From Mermis nigrescens (taxonomy: Eukaryota; Nematoda; Enoplea; Mermithida; Mermithidae): DNA of 64,000 nucleotides. The notes beneath the pieces are model-generated. The model was not told the DNA's origin. It made no database searches and was given only the letters and a program-made list of their open reading frames with translations. Of the stretch, positions 1 to 36,000 are shown piece after piece. A program made the translations under genes and the position numbers. The stretch covers positions 124,001 to 188,000 of the forward strand of contig JAVLUZ010000644.1 of assembly GCA_036768485.1 (NCBI GenBank), given 5' to 3'. Within the stretch, counting starts at the first letter, position 1. Each line of letters begins with the position of its first letter.

Positions 1-263
1 GGTGGGCAGCACCAAAATTCTGGGGGGGGGGGTGAAAAAATTTCTGGGGGGGGGTGAAAAAAATTTTAAAGGTAAAAAAATGGTCTTAAAAGTGGTCGTA
101 TAGCGAAAAAAACATCATTTTTCGACGTTTCTCATCGAGCACTATCCAATGGCATCGAAAAAGTGCTAAAAAACAAAAAAAATTTCTGGGGGGTATTTTG
201 ATTTCTGGGGGTATTTCAACTTCTGGGGGTGTATACCCCCCAAACCCCCCACGCCCAGGTGTG
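1..263 (+). mobile_element. Family A element, copy 1 (left end cut by window)
   Basis: Family A is a ~260-bp hAT-type MITE with ends CAYACSTGGG. It starts GTGGGCAGCA...AATTCTGGGGGG and ends CCACGCCCAGGTGTG. This copy is cut at its left end. The right flank GTAGAATA predicts the same 8 bp just left of the window. Confidence 0.85.
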
Positions 264-283
264 GTAGAATATAATTATTACAG

Positions 284-1128
284 GCTGCTGACAAAATAAT
301 TGTTTCATTCGATAACAAAAAGTTTCTTTCATTCGAGAAAGGAATGTATTTTGCGTTGGCCGAATTTAAATAAAATGTATCATTGTAGATAATTAGATGC
401 GTAGATTCGCTTTTGCAGCATAGCGAAACAACAGACATCTACGTATAAGTTTTGGATGTAAGCACTTTCACATATGTAGATGATCTAAACTGAAAAATTA
501 TTGAGAATGTTGAATCGGTTTTTGTTCCTGTAAATAATTTGAAGGGCTGAAATGCTGGATGGAATGATTGAGATCAGCAGCGTAATAATAATTAGTAATA
601 ACAAGAATTAACGAAAAACGCAAAGTGCAAAAATGTCCATTCGTTATTTTTATAAGTCACTCGCTTCATTCATTAAAAAATTGTTTTTGATATTTATTAT
701 GCTAAAGTAAATTTGGGCCACTAAGGGAAAGCGCCGCCGTTTGAGGCATAAAGGAATTATTTTTTCATCCAAAACTCGTCTTGGTCTCAGTTAATGCTGT
801 CTGCTTTAAAAAGATTTGCAGTTTTCTTCGCATTGAATGCAATTTTATGAAACTGCTGACTTTGCGATAGTCGAAAATTCTTTGGAAAGCGTCAAGTTAT
901 CTGATACCTACCGATTATTCATTGCGTTAGAGCTGAAAATTATTTGTCGAAGTTAGTTACAGGCTCATGACAGATGCACAATCGTTGCGTTTGGATCAAT
1001 TGCTGAGCATGTGCGCCACTATGTTGAAAAAATATTTGAGCGATGAGACCACGAGCTGCGAGCATACTTATACCAAGCAGGTGGTTCGTGAGTTTGAAGA
1101 TTGGGTCGATACGGAAGAAGGATGGTGA
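284..1128 (+). CDS. Possible 3' end of an unrecognised plus-strand gene (two exons)
   Basis: Exon 284-345 follows TTATTACAG and reads AADKIIVSFDNKKFLSFEKG. A GTATTT donor leaves phase 2, joining in phase to exon 963-1128, which follows GTTACAG and reads LMTDAQSLRLDQLL, MLKKYLSDE, HTYTKQVVREFEDWVDTEEG-W, then TGA. The joined 75 residues are charged and coding-like, and the gene would lie 3'-to-3' with GRWD1. I do not recognise the protein; earlier exons would be left of the window. Alternative: the minus strand at 285-436 is also open between plausible splice sites. If read alone, the first exon stops at 371-373. Confidence 0.35.
346..962. other. Possible intron of the plus-strand candidate gene
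   Basis: AT-rich, no recognised repeat or gene. If the 284-1128 model is wrong this is simply unannotated sequence. Confidence 0.35.
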
Positions 1129-1552
1129 TAATTTAGTGATTATGCATCATCGTGATTACGTGTAGGTAGTTATTTAAAATTTATTTTGCTCTACTCGCGG
1201 AACCTTGTTCGTACATACATTCAATTGTTGATTTAGGGGGATGACCCCGCCCTCCCTCCCCTGTCGCAAAAATGGCGATTTAATGATAAATTAAAGATTC
1301 CAATGATTTAATCTTTTTCGTCATGATTTTTCAAATTTTATCGGATCTTTGCACCGTAGCAGTATTCATGACATCACTGACTTTGGTGCACTAAAAACCT
1401 TATTTTTACTGACGTCAGAAGAATTGTTTTTACGCAGAGTGAAGATTTCGTAATTTTTAGAATCATTTTTGAGTAATTTAAACACTTTTATCTCATTTTT
1501 TAATCTAAAAATTCTAAAACTTTGGCGTTTCGCTTACATGTAAATTTACTTA

Positions 1553-1718
1553 TAGTCTGTTCACATAACTTCGTGCATAAATTTTAAAAATTGTCTCCGA
1601 CAATAAGCTGACAGATTGCGATAATAGCATTGATCGGATATATAATTATCGTAATCTCCCGGCTTACTGTCGATAAAATTTCTTAAAATTCATGCACGAA
1701 GATATATGAAACAGGCTA
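1553..1718 (+). mobile_element. Family H palindromic MITE, copy 1 (166 bp)
   Basis: Two ~75-bp arms are imperfect inverted repeats: CTGTTCACATAACTTCGTGC at the left and the complement of CATGCACGAAGATATATG at the right. The whole unit can fold as one hairpin. Confidence 0.8.
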
Positions 1719-2138
1719 AAAGTAATTTAGCTGTCTTTAATTCGACATCAGTTGTATTTTATTAAGCAGCGTTTTGCCTTTTTTCGGCGCTTTGTGCCTT
1801 CGAAATTTGAATTTATTGCATTAGAATTGATTTAAGCCTATCAAAAAACAACAAAAACCTTCACTTTACGCACAAAGAATGGATTTTCGGACACTGTTTG
1901 ACAGTATTTTGGGATTCCGTTCATCCGTCAGAAAACCCTGGGAATGTCCGCCAATATATAGCATAGCTGTTTTCTAGGAAAAATGAAGGCGAAAAATGGT
2001 TGAAAACTGAACATTTTATTCAAAAATGCTTTCAATTGATTAGAAACTGGGGAATAACGTAAACGCTATTATAGCATCATAGGTCATTTTGGCCCATAAA
2101 AGCTCAATTTATGACTACCCCTCAGATCGGCTGTCCAT

Positions 2139-2740
2139 AGGTGGGCAGCACTATAATTCTTGGGGGTGCAAGATTTTTCAAAGGTCAAAAATGGTCTTAA
2201 AAATGGTGGTATGCATTCGTGTACAGCATGGGAATTCTGGGGGGGAGGATCAGGCTCAAAATTTTTAAATAGTGCCTTTTTTGGGCTGAAAAACAATGCG
2301 TAAACGTCGGAAACACTGTTTTTTGACGTTTCAGGCGATGCTCACTCTTTCTAAAACATAAAAACGTAAAACAAATCTCAAAAACAATTGAAAAAATTTA
2401 GTTAATTGAATAAAATATAGTCAAAAAATGTGCATATGGCGCGAAGCGCCGAACATTCGAGATTTTTGGGTCAAAAATGAGCTAAAAACGCATAAAAAGG
2501 CACAAAAATTCACAACTTTTATAAAAAATCGAGAATTCTGGGGTTCATAGCCATTTTGCTGGGGGGTCAGTTGCTATTCTGAGGGTCCAACCTCCCGATA
2601 ATACGTCTGGTGGTATGGCGAAAAAAACATCAATTTTCAATGTTTCTCATCGAGCATTATCCATTGGCATCAAAAAATTCCGAAAAAAAAACAAAAAAAT
2701 TAAAAAAATTGAATTCTGGAGGGTTATTTGCATTTATGCT
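2139..2740 (+). repeat. Family A copy split by a family B element
   Basis: 2139-2210 matches the family A left half (GTGGGCAGCACTATAATTC, AAAAATGGTCTTAAAAATGG). 2209-2600 is family B-like (TACAGCATGGGAATTCTGG). 2605-2740 continues family A (TGGTATGGCGAAAAAAAC, TTTCTCATCGAGCA). Confidence 0.65.
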
Positions 2741-3079
2741 CGTTACCATACGTGAGAAACGCCTGAATTCTAAGGCTTTAATATTTCCCAGGATAAGAAA
2801 AATGCCGAAAAATTGACGGATAAAAAAAAGAAACAGTTTTTCGACGTTTTTTACCTGCCAGACTACCACGTCCATCTCGTTACTCTGTAGTCTGTGAATC
2901 CCCTTTTTATGAGGTAGGTAACTAACGGTTTCTTATTGAATCGACGAATACTCTCTATTTGTGATCAAACCTTTATTACCGTGCTCTGCTTTTCTTCCCA
3001 AAACAGCGGCTGCAGCGAAATTTAAGTTGCGAGGAAAATAAGAGAGAGGGAGGCCGACATATAGAATTATGCAGTTTTT

Positions 3080-3400
3080 ATGCAAAATCGGTTAGCAACC
3101 AGACACGCATGTGGCGGGTTCGAAGCGAACATGCATATGGGAGAGTGGTTTGGGAGTCTATAGACCTCCAGTGCTTATACCAGTTTTTGAGGCCATTTTG
3201 GCCCAAAAGCTCAATTCTTGACCCTTCCAGACCGGCTGCCCTCCTAGATTGGCCATCTGACATCTTAGCCCGGAACATTAAATGCATATGCAGCATTCAA
3301 ATTTTGGAGTACAGGTGGTATAAAAGCCGCAAAAAATTCATAAAACTTATTCTGGTGGTTTATCGATTTTGGGATCTACCGGATTCTCAGGGGGTTTAAC
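3080..3400 (+). repeat. Family L and K-like repeat block
   Basis: AGGCCATTTTGGCCCAAAAG, CTCAATTCTTGACCC, CCAGACCGGCTGCC (L core), then TTATCGATTTTGGGATCTAC (K-like). Other L pieces: 2060-2140, 48950-49270, 55195-55460, 63930-64000. Confidence 0.5.
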
Positions 3401-3941
3401 ACTAACTTACGCAAATGTGTGATTCGGATATTATAGATCCCAGGATGGGAAATCTCTGGCGGAAAATAAAGCGAAATGGATGTAGTTCTAGTTTTTTCAC
3501 GCCATTTTGGCATTTAAGCCATTTTTTGAGACAAGGTATGAGTCTGACCTTCCATGTTATAAACTAGAGAGAGCTATTTTGATTTTGAAATTTTCTGATG
3601 CAAACGAACAAGGCCTGACGAGGAACGGCGGCTCATATAATCGATAATTATTTGATTATTTTATCTGATCCTCGAGTCTTTTTGCTCGTTCGCATAGACG
3701 CATGCATTTCGCTACGAAATCTGATCAATAAACAATTCCAGATTATTCATGATTGAATTGCCTGTTATAACATAAGACTTAATGTTTTAGCGCAGCAATG
3801 CAAAACATGCGGCGAGCTTCTGAATTATAACATAGGCACCAAATCCTAAATAAATTCCAAGGAATGCTTATTGTCCAAATTTCATGGCGAGAACTGTACG
3901 TTTTTAATGAATGTAAATCACAAGCAAACGTGTAAACGTTA

Positions 3942-3947
3942 TTTATT
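3942..3947 (-). promoter_or_regulatory. GRWD1: Probable poly(A) signal of GRWD1
   Basis: AATAAA on the minus strand, 65 bp past the stop codon, at a normal distance for a short 3' UTR. Chance occurrence is possible in this AT-rich DNA. Confidence 0.45.
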
Positions 3948-4011
3948 CAGTTATGGTCATCTCGTTCAACAAATTAAATCAACAAGCATAAAAACAGACG
4001 ATCATACTGTA

Positions 4012-28209
<24,198 letters not shown>

Positions 28210-29151
28210 ATCGCCAGATCAGAAAAATGAAGAACTCCTGCAAGATTTATAGGCTAAATCGGAATTAGAAAAATGTCCAGCTCAAAAATTAAGTTTTCAG
28301 AAGTCCCATAAGAAATCGTGGCTCAGAATACCCGTTAGGTGAATGAGCTATCGGCTAGTAAGTTGATTGCTGAAGAGAAACGATCTAAGCAAGCGTTCGA
28401 AACTGGATAAGCCCTAGCAGTGCCAAAATATCCGGTTGGCTGCAACGTGAACGACACGACAGAAGACTGAATTTTTAAAATACAGTAATAGTCTGAGAAA
28501 TATAATTGCAAAAAAATTAGAGCATTTGTATCTTAAATTGTCTTTATCTCGAATATTTTGCGATGAGAAAAGTAACTATATGATAACAAATATATGTACG
28601 CCATTGCTGGTCACTGCATAGAAAAAATGTACGATAATTATACGCCGTTGCGGGGTATTGCATAGAAAAAAGGTTTCAATTTGTATATGGTACATCTACA
28701 CGTGTTATGCGAATTCGAACGAAACGTTCTTGACCGTTTCGAAAAAGATCCATTATTCGCAAAGATATCAACGTTTATGTTGGCCGCATCGAGTTCGGTG
28801 CGTTAGCCGAAAAGTCACGAATATTCGCTTCCAGACCATCGCCACAGTACTTCGAAGAGCGGAGGCGATTCAACTGCCTTGCCGCGATTATTCCACCTAG
28901 CACAGTCACGTTCGCACCTTCGTGGTACGTTACGTGAGCTATCCTGTGGATTCAATCAATATCCATTTTTCATTCATATCAAAAACATAGGCGACGTGAC
29001 TGTTATTCACATTACGCCTGTGTTGAGATCGGAAAAAATCAATATTGTACATAGGCGCCGTAATTTTATTGGTTTAAAATTTACCTGTCATAAGAATTTC
29101 AATTTCTAGAATGTTCGATTATTTAGTCTAGTATTCGCATCGCCTCTTAGC

Positions 29152-29414
29152 AACACCTGGGCGTGGGGGTTTGGGGGTATGCACCCCCCCAGAAACCAAA
29201 ATACCCCCCCTCCCCAGAAATCAAAATACCCCCCCAAGAATTCAATTTTTGAAAATTTTTTCCGTTTTTTTCCGCAATTTTTTGATGCCAATGGATAGTG
29301 CTTGATGAGAAACGCCGAAAAATGGTGTTTTTATTGCTATACCACCATTTTTAAGACCATTTTTTGACCTTCAAAAATCTTGCACCCCCAGAATTTTCTT
29401 GCTGCCCACGTATG
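29152..29414 (-). mobile_element. Family A element, copy 7
   Basis: Perfect duplication CTCTTAGC at 29144-29151 and 29415-29422. Intergenic, between GRWD1 and the Rho GEF. Confidence 0.92.
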
Positions 29415-30407
29415 CTCTTAGCTGTACAGTTGGCGGTTTTATTCGTTGGCTCGATTGACGTTTTGTTTTATTCATTAGTGTATATAAAATTAGCATATTA
29501 GCTACCTAGAGGTGCAATATATCGCAGGTAGTTCGGCACCGGTGGACGGCCCCAATTATTTTTACAGCCCTACGTTTTCAGGTGAACATCTTTAGAATTA
29601 TTTCTTTCGCTCAAAAATTCATAATTCTTTTTCAATCAAAAAAATCATTAAAATTATTACATAATTTTTATGAAGGATGCCTGACCGGCCCGGCCTAAAG
29701 CTCTATGTTGTTGTTTTAAAATGTTCAATGTGCTTTTAGGAACCAAAATCGTTTCAGAAATGATATACTCCCGCGAAAATAAGTTAAATTACAACTTGAG
29801 CAATTTGTTGGCTTTTTTAATCCGAAAAGGTCAACTGACCTCGCGTTTAAGTCCGGAGCTGCTTAATTATTCCTGCGTAAGGTACTTAGGGCGTAGCTGC
29901 CGAAGTCTCCATAAGTATGTACCTACCGGTCAGCCATTCTAGGACCGTGGAGATTGAGGTCGTAAATTCTGTAAGGGTCCAGAGGTTGCGTTTGGCGTCT
30001 CGCCCTACCTACCTGACCAGCGCTAGTGTAGCAAGGTACTTAAGTAAGCCCCGCAGGTACATACGTAATCCTGCCTCCGCCTAGGTAGCTTATGTATTTA
30101 GGTACCGGCGGGGGCAGGCTTATTACTTGAAAATTGCAAAGACTGAAAGAATGTGCGATTGTGCCCACCTTCATCCGTCTATGAGCAAACCAAAAAATTA
30201 ATATACCAGTGTATGTTTATTCTCACATTTATACGGTACCTACTTACAGATGTTATAGTTTGTCTCACTCCAAACGGTTCATTTTCGCTGTACGGACATG
30301 TGGCAAAATAATTTACGGTTTATGTAGGTTTGTAACGGGGGCAACCTCAAACCCTCCGTTGCATGAGAAAATTCTACTCGCATCGGTTTCCCGGATCTTC
30401 CGCTCTG

Positions 30408-31094
30408 AAACGCGCGTCATGGACAACCAGGGAGATAAGTGGGGTCTTTTGACCCCTGAATGGGAGCATCATGGAAAAAATGCAAAGGAAGAGTAGTTGG
30501 AAAAGTTAAAACAGGTTTTTAGTGTACTTTTTAGTTAGTAAACTAACAATTTTCCGGCGCTCGGGCCGGATTTATTGTTTACTTATAGTTTTGCCATCTA
30601 AGTCGTTCAAAATCGCTCAAATTTGAGTTAGACGTATGTAGAGCATGTAGGTTTTTTTCCGTCGTGCGCGCTGAATATACTGTCAATCCATATTTCATGT
30701 CTTCTCGCTCGCTCGCTCAAAACTGCTCAACTTTGAGCTAAAAGTAACATGGTAGATGTTTTCGGCGCTTCACGCCAAATTATTATTTTTTGTATTGTTT
30801 CTCTTTGCAAAACACAAAGTTTAAAAAGCTAGAAAATTCTTTGTCGATCAAGAGATGATAAAACAGTTGTATGTGGGTACAGCTAGTTTAAAAAATATTT
30901 CATATGAGCATGAAATGAGGTAAAAACTTTTGAAATTTTTTATCAAAATTTTGCGTTTCCATTGCATAGAGCTCGTCGAGATACGCTCAAAAAAATGCTT
31001 TCATTTTCACGCATCTCCTAATGGTTCTCGAGATATCTCAAGTCAAAATTTTTTTGACCCCTCCCCCTCAAAATAAAATCCTGGTTACGTGCTG
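30408..31094 (+). repeat. Single family D copy
   Basis: Matches one arm of the palindrome: ACAGGTTTTTAGTGTAC, CGCTCAAATTTGAGTTAGAC, CTAATGGTTCTCGAGATATC and AAAATAAAATCCTGG. Hairpin cores near 30555, 30660 and 30763. Left edge uncertain. Intergenic. Confidence 0.7.
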
Positions 31095-32269
31095 CGTCTG
31101 TGGTAGGTAAACAGACTACTCACTTGGGCTCTGTTCGCTTTCTGCGCAAATGGCTGATAGTATTGAGAGACAATCATCTACTTCACGGGTTGAACTTCGA
31201 AATATCCATTCCAAATTTTGTAGTAGCGCCTCTGCTACGGGTTGTTGCAGCAGTTGGTTAGATGTGTCACATGTTAAAACACATTAGACACCAATGAGAG
31301 CTAAAGCAACCAGCCGCTATGAGAGCATAACTTAGCATTGAAAAACTAATACAGTAATAGATTTTAGCGACAATGGGCCGTTTGGAATGGGACAGACTAT
31401 AGAGTCCGATGTACATAGGTACCAACCAACTTTAAACGCTGCTTTTATACACGCAAGTATGTAGTTTAGCATTCGGTTGATCGCAACACGCAGGGAGCTG
31501 TAGGTAGTTTTGGCAATTTGGCAAATAAGTTTTTTCAAAGTAATTCTTCCTTTTCAAGCCTACCAATTGTAATGCGCAGTATTATAATTTTTACTTCAGT
31601 GTAAACAGCTTTTATAATCCATTTACATTGACTTGAAAATTGTGATCAGTGCACAACGTTTCATGAAACAGACTTGCGAATTCGAGCAACGTGTTGATTT
31701 CTACCGACAGATTTTACAAGCAATTCCTTAATTTATTAGAAGCGAGCTTAAATAAATCAATAAAAAATACTTAAATATTTCGTTCTTCGACTGCCGATAT
31801 TTTATTTCATAAAAAGTTCTCCCACTTTAAAAAGTATCGTCTAATTCGCGTGTCAGAGGTGACATATTCATATTTACATCGAATTAGAGACCAGATGAGG
31901 CGATAAAGAACATGCGCAAGATCCTAATTAAATTTTAAAAAATTTAAGTAATACAATCATACCTATTAAATGCGCCACAAAATGTGAGTTAACTGCAGAA
32001 TTCACACGCATTATAGATGAATAAACAAAACGCAACGTAGGTACATAATTCGAAATCGCATCGAAAAAATTAATAGCGCGACGATAGAATTTTCGAAAGC
32101 GATAAATATTCCTTCAGGAATCTTGAATGAAGGTCATACCTTCACTGCATACGTCGAAGAGCAGCAAGAAGTTTTCAATATTCGAGTGCCCAGAGCGACC
32201 AAATTCAACCGCGATCGATGCATTATTATATTGCATTTTTTTCAAAAGTTTAAAAAATCAATGGTTATA

Positions 32270-32395
32270 GGTATGTCTCCCATCCCAACCCTTGTGTTTA
32301 GGTCCGACGGGAGCAAACTCTCCAAAAACAGCACCAAAAATTCAATTTTGGAATCCATCGATTCTGGGGATAGATTCTCGGCGGGTGGAAGGGTA
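32270..32395 (+). repeat. Family K-like fragment beside family A copy 8
   Basis: AAAAATTCAATTTTGGAATC, ATCGATTCTGGGGATAG, GATTCTCGGCGGG. K-type core next to the A insertion. Confidence 0.5.
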
Positions 32396-32403
32396 CTCCA
32401 GAC

Positions 32404-32661
32404 CACACCTGGGCGTGGGGGAGTTTGGGGGGGGGGTACGCTACCCCCAGAAACCAAAATACCCCCAGAAATCAAAATACCCCCCAGAATTCAATTTTTG
32501 AAAATTTTTTTCGTTTTTTTCGCAATTTTTTGATGCCAATGGATAGTGCTTGATGAGAAACGTTGAAAAATGGTGTTTTTATCGCCATACCACCATTTTT
32601 AAGGCTATTTTTTGACCTTCAAAAAAATCTTGCACCCAAATTTTCTTGCTGCCCACGTATG
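32404..32661 (-). mobile_element. Family A element, copy 8
   Basis: Perfect duplication CTCCAGAC at 32396-32403 and 32662-32669. It is adjacent to a family K-like piece (32283-32395) and about 190 bp past the Rho GEF stop, so it may lie in that gene's 3' UTR. Confidence 0.92.
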
Positions 32662-32854
32662 CTCCAGACCCTCCTTCGCACACGGTTTGTGAAAAAATAA
32701 CATTATGATAATGACATAACTACATAGACACATATGAGTACAACTAAGCCTTTGGTATGTGGATAAAAAGGTATTGGAACAAATTAGCAAAAATAGATAA
32801 ATACCTATCTAAACAAAAACTAAAAAAAGTATCACAAAAAGACGGATCTGGCTT

Positions 32855-33088
32855 TCAAACGTTCTCCATAAAATTATCGGGCAGAGACCAGTTTTGAGGA
32901 AGAATTTGACCCGAAGTCGGTACTACAGTATGATTCGAGGACCATACCGCGGTGGTGTGAGCCGTAGAGCTTAGAATTGGCTGTCGGTTCTCCGATGACA
33001 CAATTTGCACGCTGGTTAGATTGTCCAATAGCGAATCGTTCCTATTTATCTCAACTCTGTCGCAATTCCCTAACTCAGCGAAATTGCC
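32855..33088 (-). CDS. MCF2L: Rho GEF exon 19 and stop
   Basis: Seventy-seven codons: GNFAELGNCDRVEINRNDSL ... VPTSGQILPQNWSLPDNF, then MENV and TGA at 32857-32855. No SH3 domain. Acceptor TTTTTCCAG, phase 0 from exon 18. No AATAAA was seen in the next 200 bp, before the family A element at 32661. Confidence 0.85.
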   Translation of the reverse strand, partial: GNFAELGNCDRVEINRNDSLLDNLTSVQIVSSENRQPILSSTAHTTAVWSSNHTVVPTSGQILPQNWSLPDNFMENV

Positions 33089-36000
33089 CTGGAAAAATTT
33101 GCATTATGAGAAACAAACGCGCTTTTGTTGAATGCACAACACAATGAAATTTTATTTGCAAATAAAACGAATCTAAAGCTTAGCTCGGCTGTGATCAAAG
33201 TGTTCGTTAATATAAAGTATTCAAAATCGAGAGTTTCCGAAAATTCTCATGTTCGAAAGTGGCCGGAAAGACCAATGTTATGGACAAAAGAAGAGGCCAA
33301 ATCGAATAGGAACAGACATGCGCACTATCTGGGTGGTGAAACCATAAAATTTCTTCTGAAGTGCCTTTTTAGGCTCAAAAACGGTGGATGTGCGTCAAAA
33401 GCACCATTTCTGGCGTTTTGAACAATCCTCACTCTAAGGAGAACGTACAAAATTTGTAAAAATTCCGAAAAAGTATCGAAATCTATCATTGAATGAATTA
33501 TCATTAAACCACTTTTATAACCCTCAGTAATTATGTAAGACATAGCCACTATCCTTATTCTTATTATGTACCCGGATTAAATAAAAACTGGATCATTGCC
33601 TTTGTCCGTGTGTTATTGATGTGTGTCGCATTTTATTTTAATTCACTCTCTATTTTGCTTTATTCCTTTTACAAGCTTCACAATTACATCAATTTGTTTC
33701 ATATAACTGAAATATATATACAAATTTTATTTCATTTTCGCAGCAGTGCTTTTGTACAACTACCTTTGTACATGTACAAAGATGGTCTCCAAAGGCTTTT
33801 GTACATTTTGTACATGCAAATTTTTGGGTACTAAAATATGATATAATAGCACTTTTACAGCGGTAAAACATGGTTATTCGACCTTTGGTAAGTGTATTTT
33901 AGCTAATTTCTGATGGGAAAAAATATTTAAAATTGTCTAAAAACGGCGCGAAGCGCTGCAAAAATTGCACATTTTTTCTTTCCTACTTTCAATTTCTGCC
34001 ATTATAAAGATATACGTAACCCAGAATTGCTCATTTCGGCGCGAAGCACTGAATATTTTTTGTGAATTTGAAACTTTTTTCATTTTCTGCCTTCCCGAAA
34101 ATCTTTGCACGTGTACAAAGACGGTCCCGAAAAGTTTTTGTACATCGGGAAAATCTTTGCCGAATAATAAAATCGTATTTCCCAGTCATTCGTCTGATAT
34201 CAAAGTGCAGATAAATTGAGCTTAACGTGACCAAATACAAACGAATTCTTTACATTGTGGGGACTAACAATCAGCGTAACGGGGTCTGAATCTTCTGAGC
34301 TTGCTGACGTTGTTGCACACTCATCGGATACTGATCTCAGGCTTTTCGGTCTGGCCGGATTATTGTTATTTGAATCTTCAGCAGGAAACCTGAAAGAAAG
34401 CTATACCTATATCTTGATGACATAAAATCGAGACTTCTATTTAAGGAAATGCAAAAAGTATGAGATAAACTGAATGAGACTTGTGCAAAATATCAGGCAT
34501 TATGGAACTTATAATATGGAACTTTTTTATAGTTGTCAGCCATAAACGAGATTTTCTCCAAATCACGCAACGTACACATCTTCGATAAAATCAGACGTAA
34601 TAAATTTCACGCTTACGTCAAAAAAATAAAACAGAAGCAATAAACGACCAAAAAAGGCAATAGTATTCTAAATTACGTAGTGTATTCATAATTATATTGC
34701 TATCACTTCATCAACTGCATAAAAATATGTGAATCGTTATGAAATTATGGTATGACGCACAAACATTTAGTATTGTATTAGAAGCAGAATCTCAAGAATG
34801 CAATTAATGTAGTTGCATATTGTGTCTCGGTTTTCAAGCCAATAAAAGAATTTAGGAACTCAATTTCAGGCATTCATTCGAAAGACCGCTTTAGTATTTT
34901 TAATGAAGCAAGATTTGATTATAAGCATGGCCGTATTTAGTGAGCGGTCCATCATTGGCCGAAAAATAATCTTTGATATGTAATTAAGATAATGCAAGGA
35001 AAGATAACGAATCGCATATCTTTGTTAGAAAAGCTTCAGTTTTTTGTGCTTCTGTCCTACGTGAAGTATTTTTTCGTAATTTTGTCTCAAAAGCGACCAA
35101 AACGCGTCACTATTGCCAGCCTATCGAGAAGGAGAAAAATTTTCGAAAAGTTTGACTTACATGATTTTAATGGATCAGCTTACTGAAAACCGTCGTTAAA
35201 TGCGTTAAATAAATTGAAATTAAAAACTTCTGACTAGCTATCTCGAAGATCTCATGAGTAGCTTACGAGATATAAACTAATATATCTTGTCCGTATATGA
35301 TTGTGGGGGAGGCTTGTGGATTTTCACTCCACGCCCCTACAGAAGGGTTTCACCAAAAGAGTCGCCATTTTCCTGAAAATTCGTAGAAAAAAGTACTATT
35401 TATAGCGCTTTTAGTGATTTTTCGGCTAAAAAGTGTCAAATTTTCTGCGCTTAGCGCCATACACTCTTTTGACTTCATTTCGTTCAACTTACTCGATTTG
35501 CTTGAAATTTTTTGATGTTTCCATGTTTTAAAAAGAAAGTGCATTGTCCGAAATGCTGAAAAACGGCGTTTTTGACGCATTCCCAACGTTTTTGAGCTTA
35601 AAAAGTACTTAAAACAGATTTTTTCGGTTTTAATCCCAGAATTCCCATGCTGTGCATGTCTGATCGAGACGAGTCATGAATACACGTGGGCGTGGGGGAG
35701 ATTTGGGGGGTATGCACCCCCAGAAGTTGAAATACTCCCGAAATCAAAATATCCCCAGAAATCCAAAATTTTCCCCAGAATTCAAATTTTGAAATTTTTT
35801 TTGCTTTTTTAGCAATTTTTTGATGCCACTGGATAGTGCTCAATGAGAAACGTCGAAAAATGGTGTTTTTTTCGCCATACGACCACTTTTAAGACCATTT
35901 TTGACCTTTGAAAATTGTTCCACCCCTCCTCCAGAATTTCGGTGCTGCCCACCTATGGTCATGAATACAAACCTGGGCAAGCAACTAGGAATCTAATACT

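Larger units (their letters stand above)
1129..4011. other. Intergenic, convergent side of GRWD1
   Basis: Holds the family H MITE (1553-1718), the A/B composite (2139-2740) and the L/K block (3080-3400). Remaining sequence shows no gene. Confidence 0.6.
28210..32854. other. Intergenic between GRWD1 start and Rho GEF stop
   Basis: About 4.6 kb. Contains A copies 7 and 8 and a D copy. A GC-richer stretch at 28700-28930 has open frames on both strands but no recognisable product. The GRWD1 promoter should lie just right of 28209; no clear core element was seen. Confidence 0.6.

Noticed and set aside
166..438. 90-codon minus-strand open frame
   Set aside because: Half of it is a family A repeat. 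The rest overlaps the plus-strand candidate and has no recognisable product, so it is kept only as an alternative.
28680..28930. GC-richer stretch with open frames on both strands upstream of GRWD1
   Set aside because: No start, splice pattern or product could be supported.
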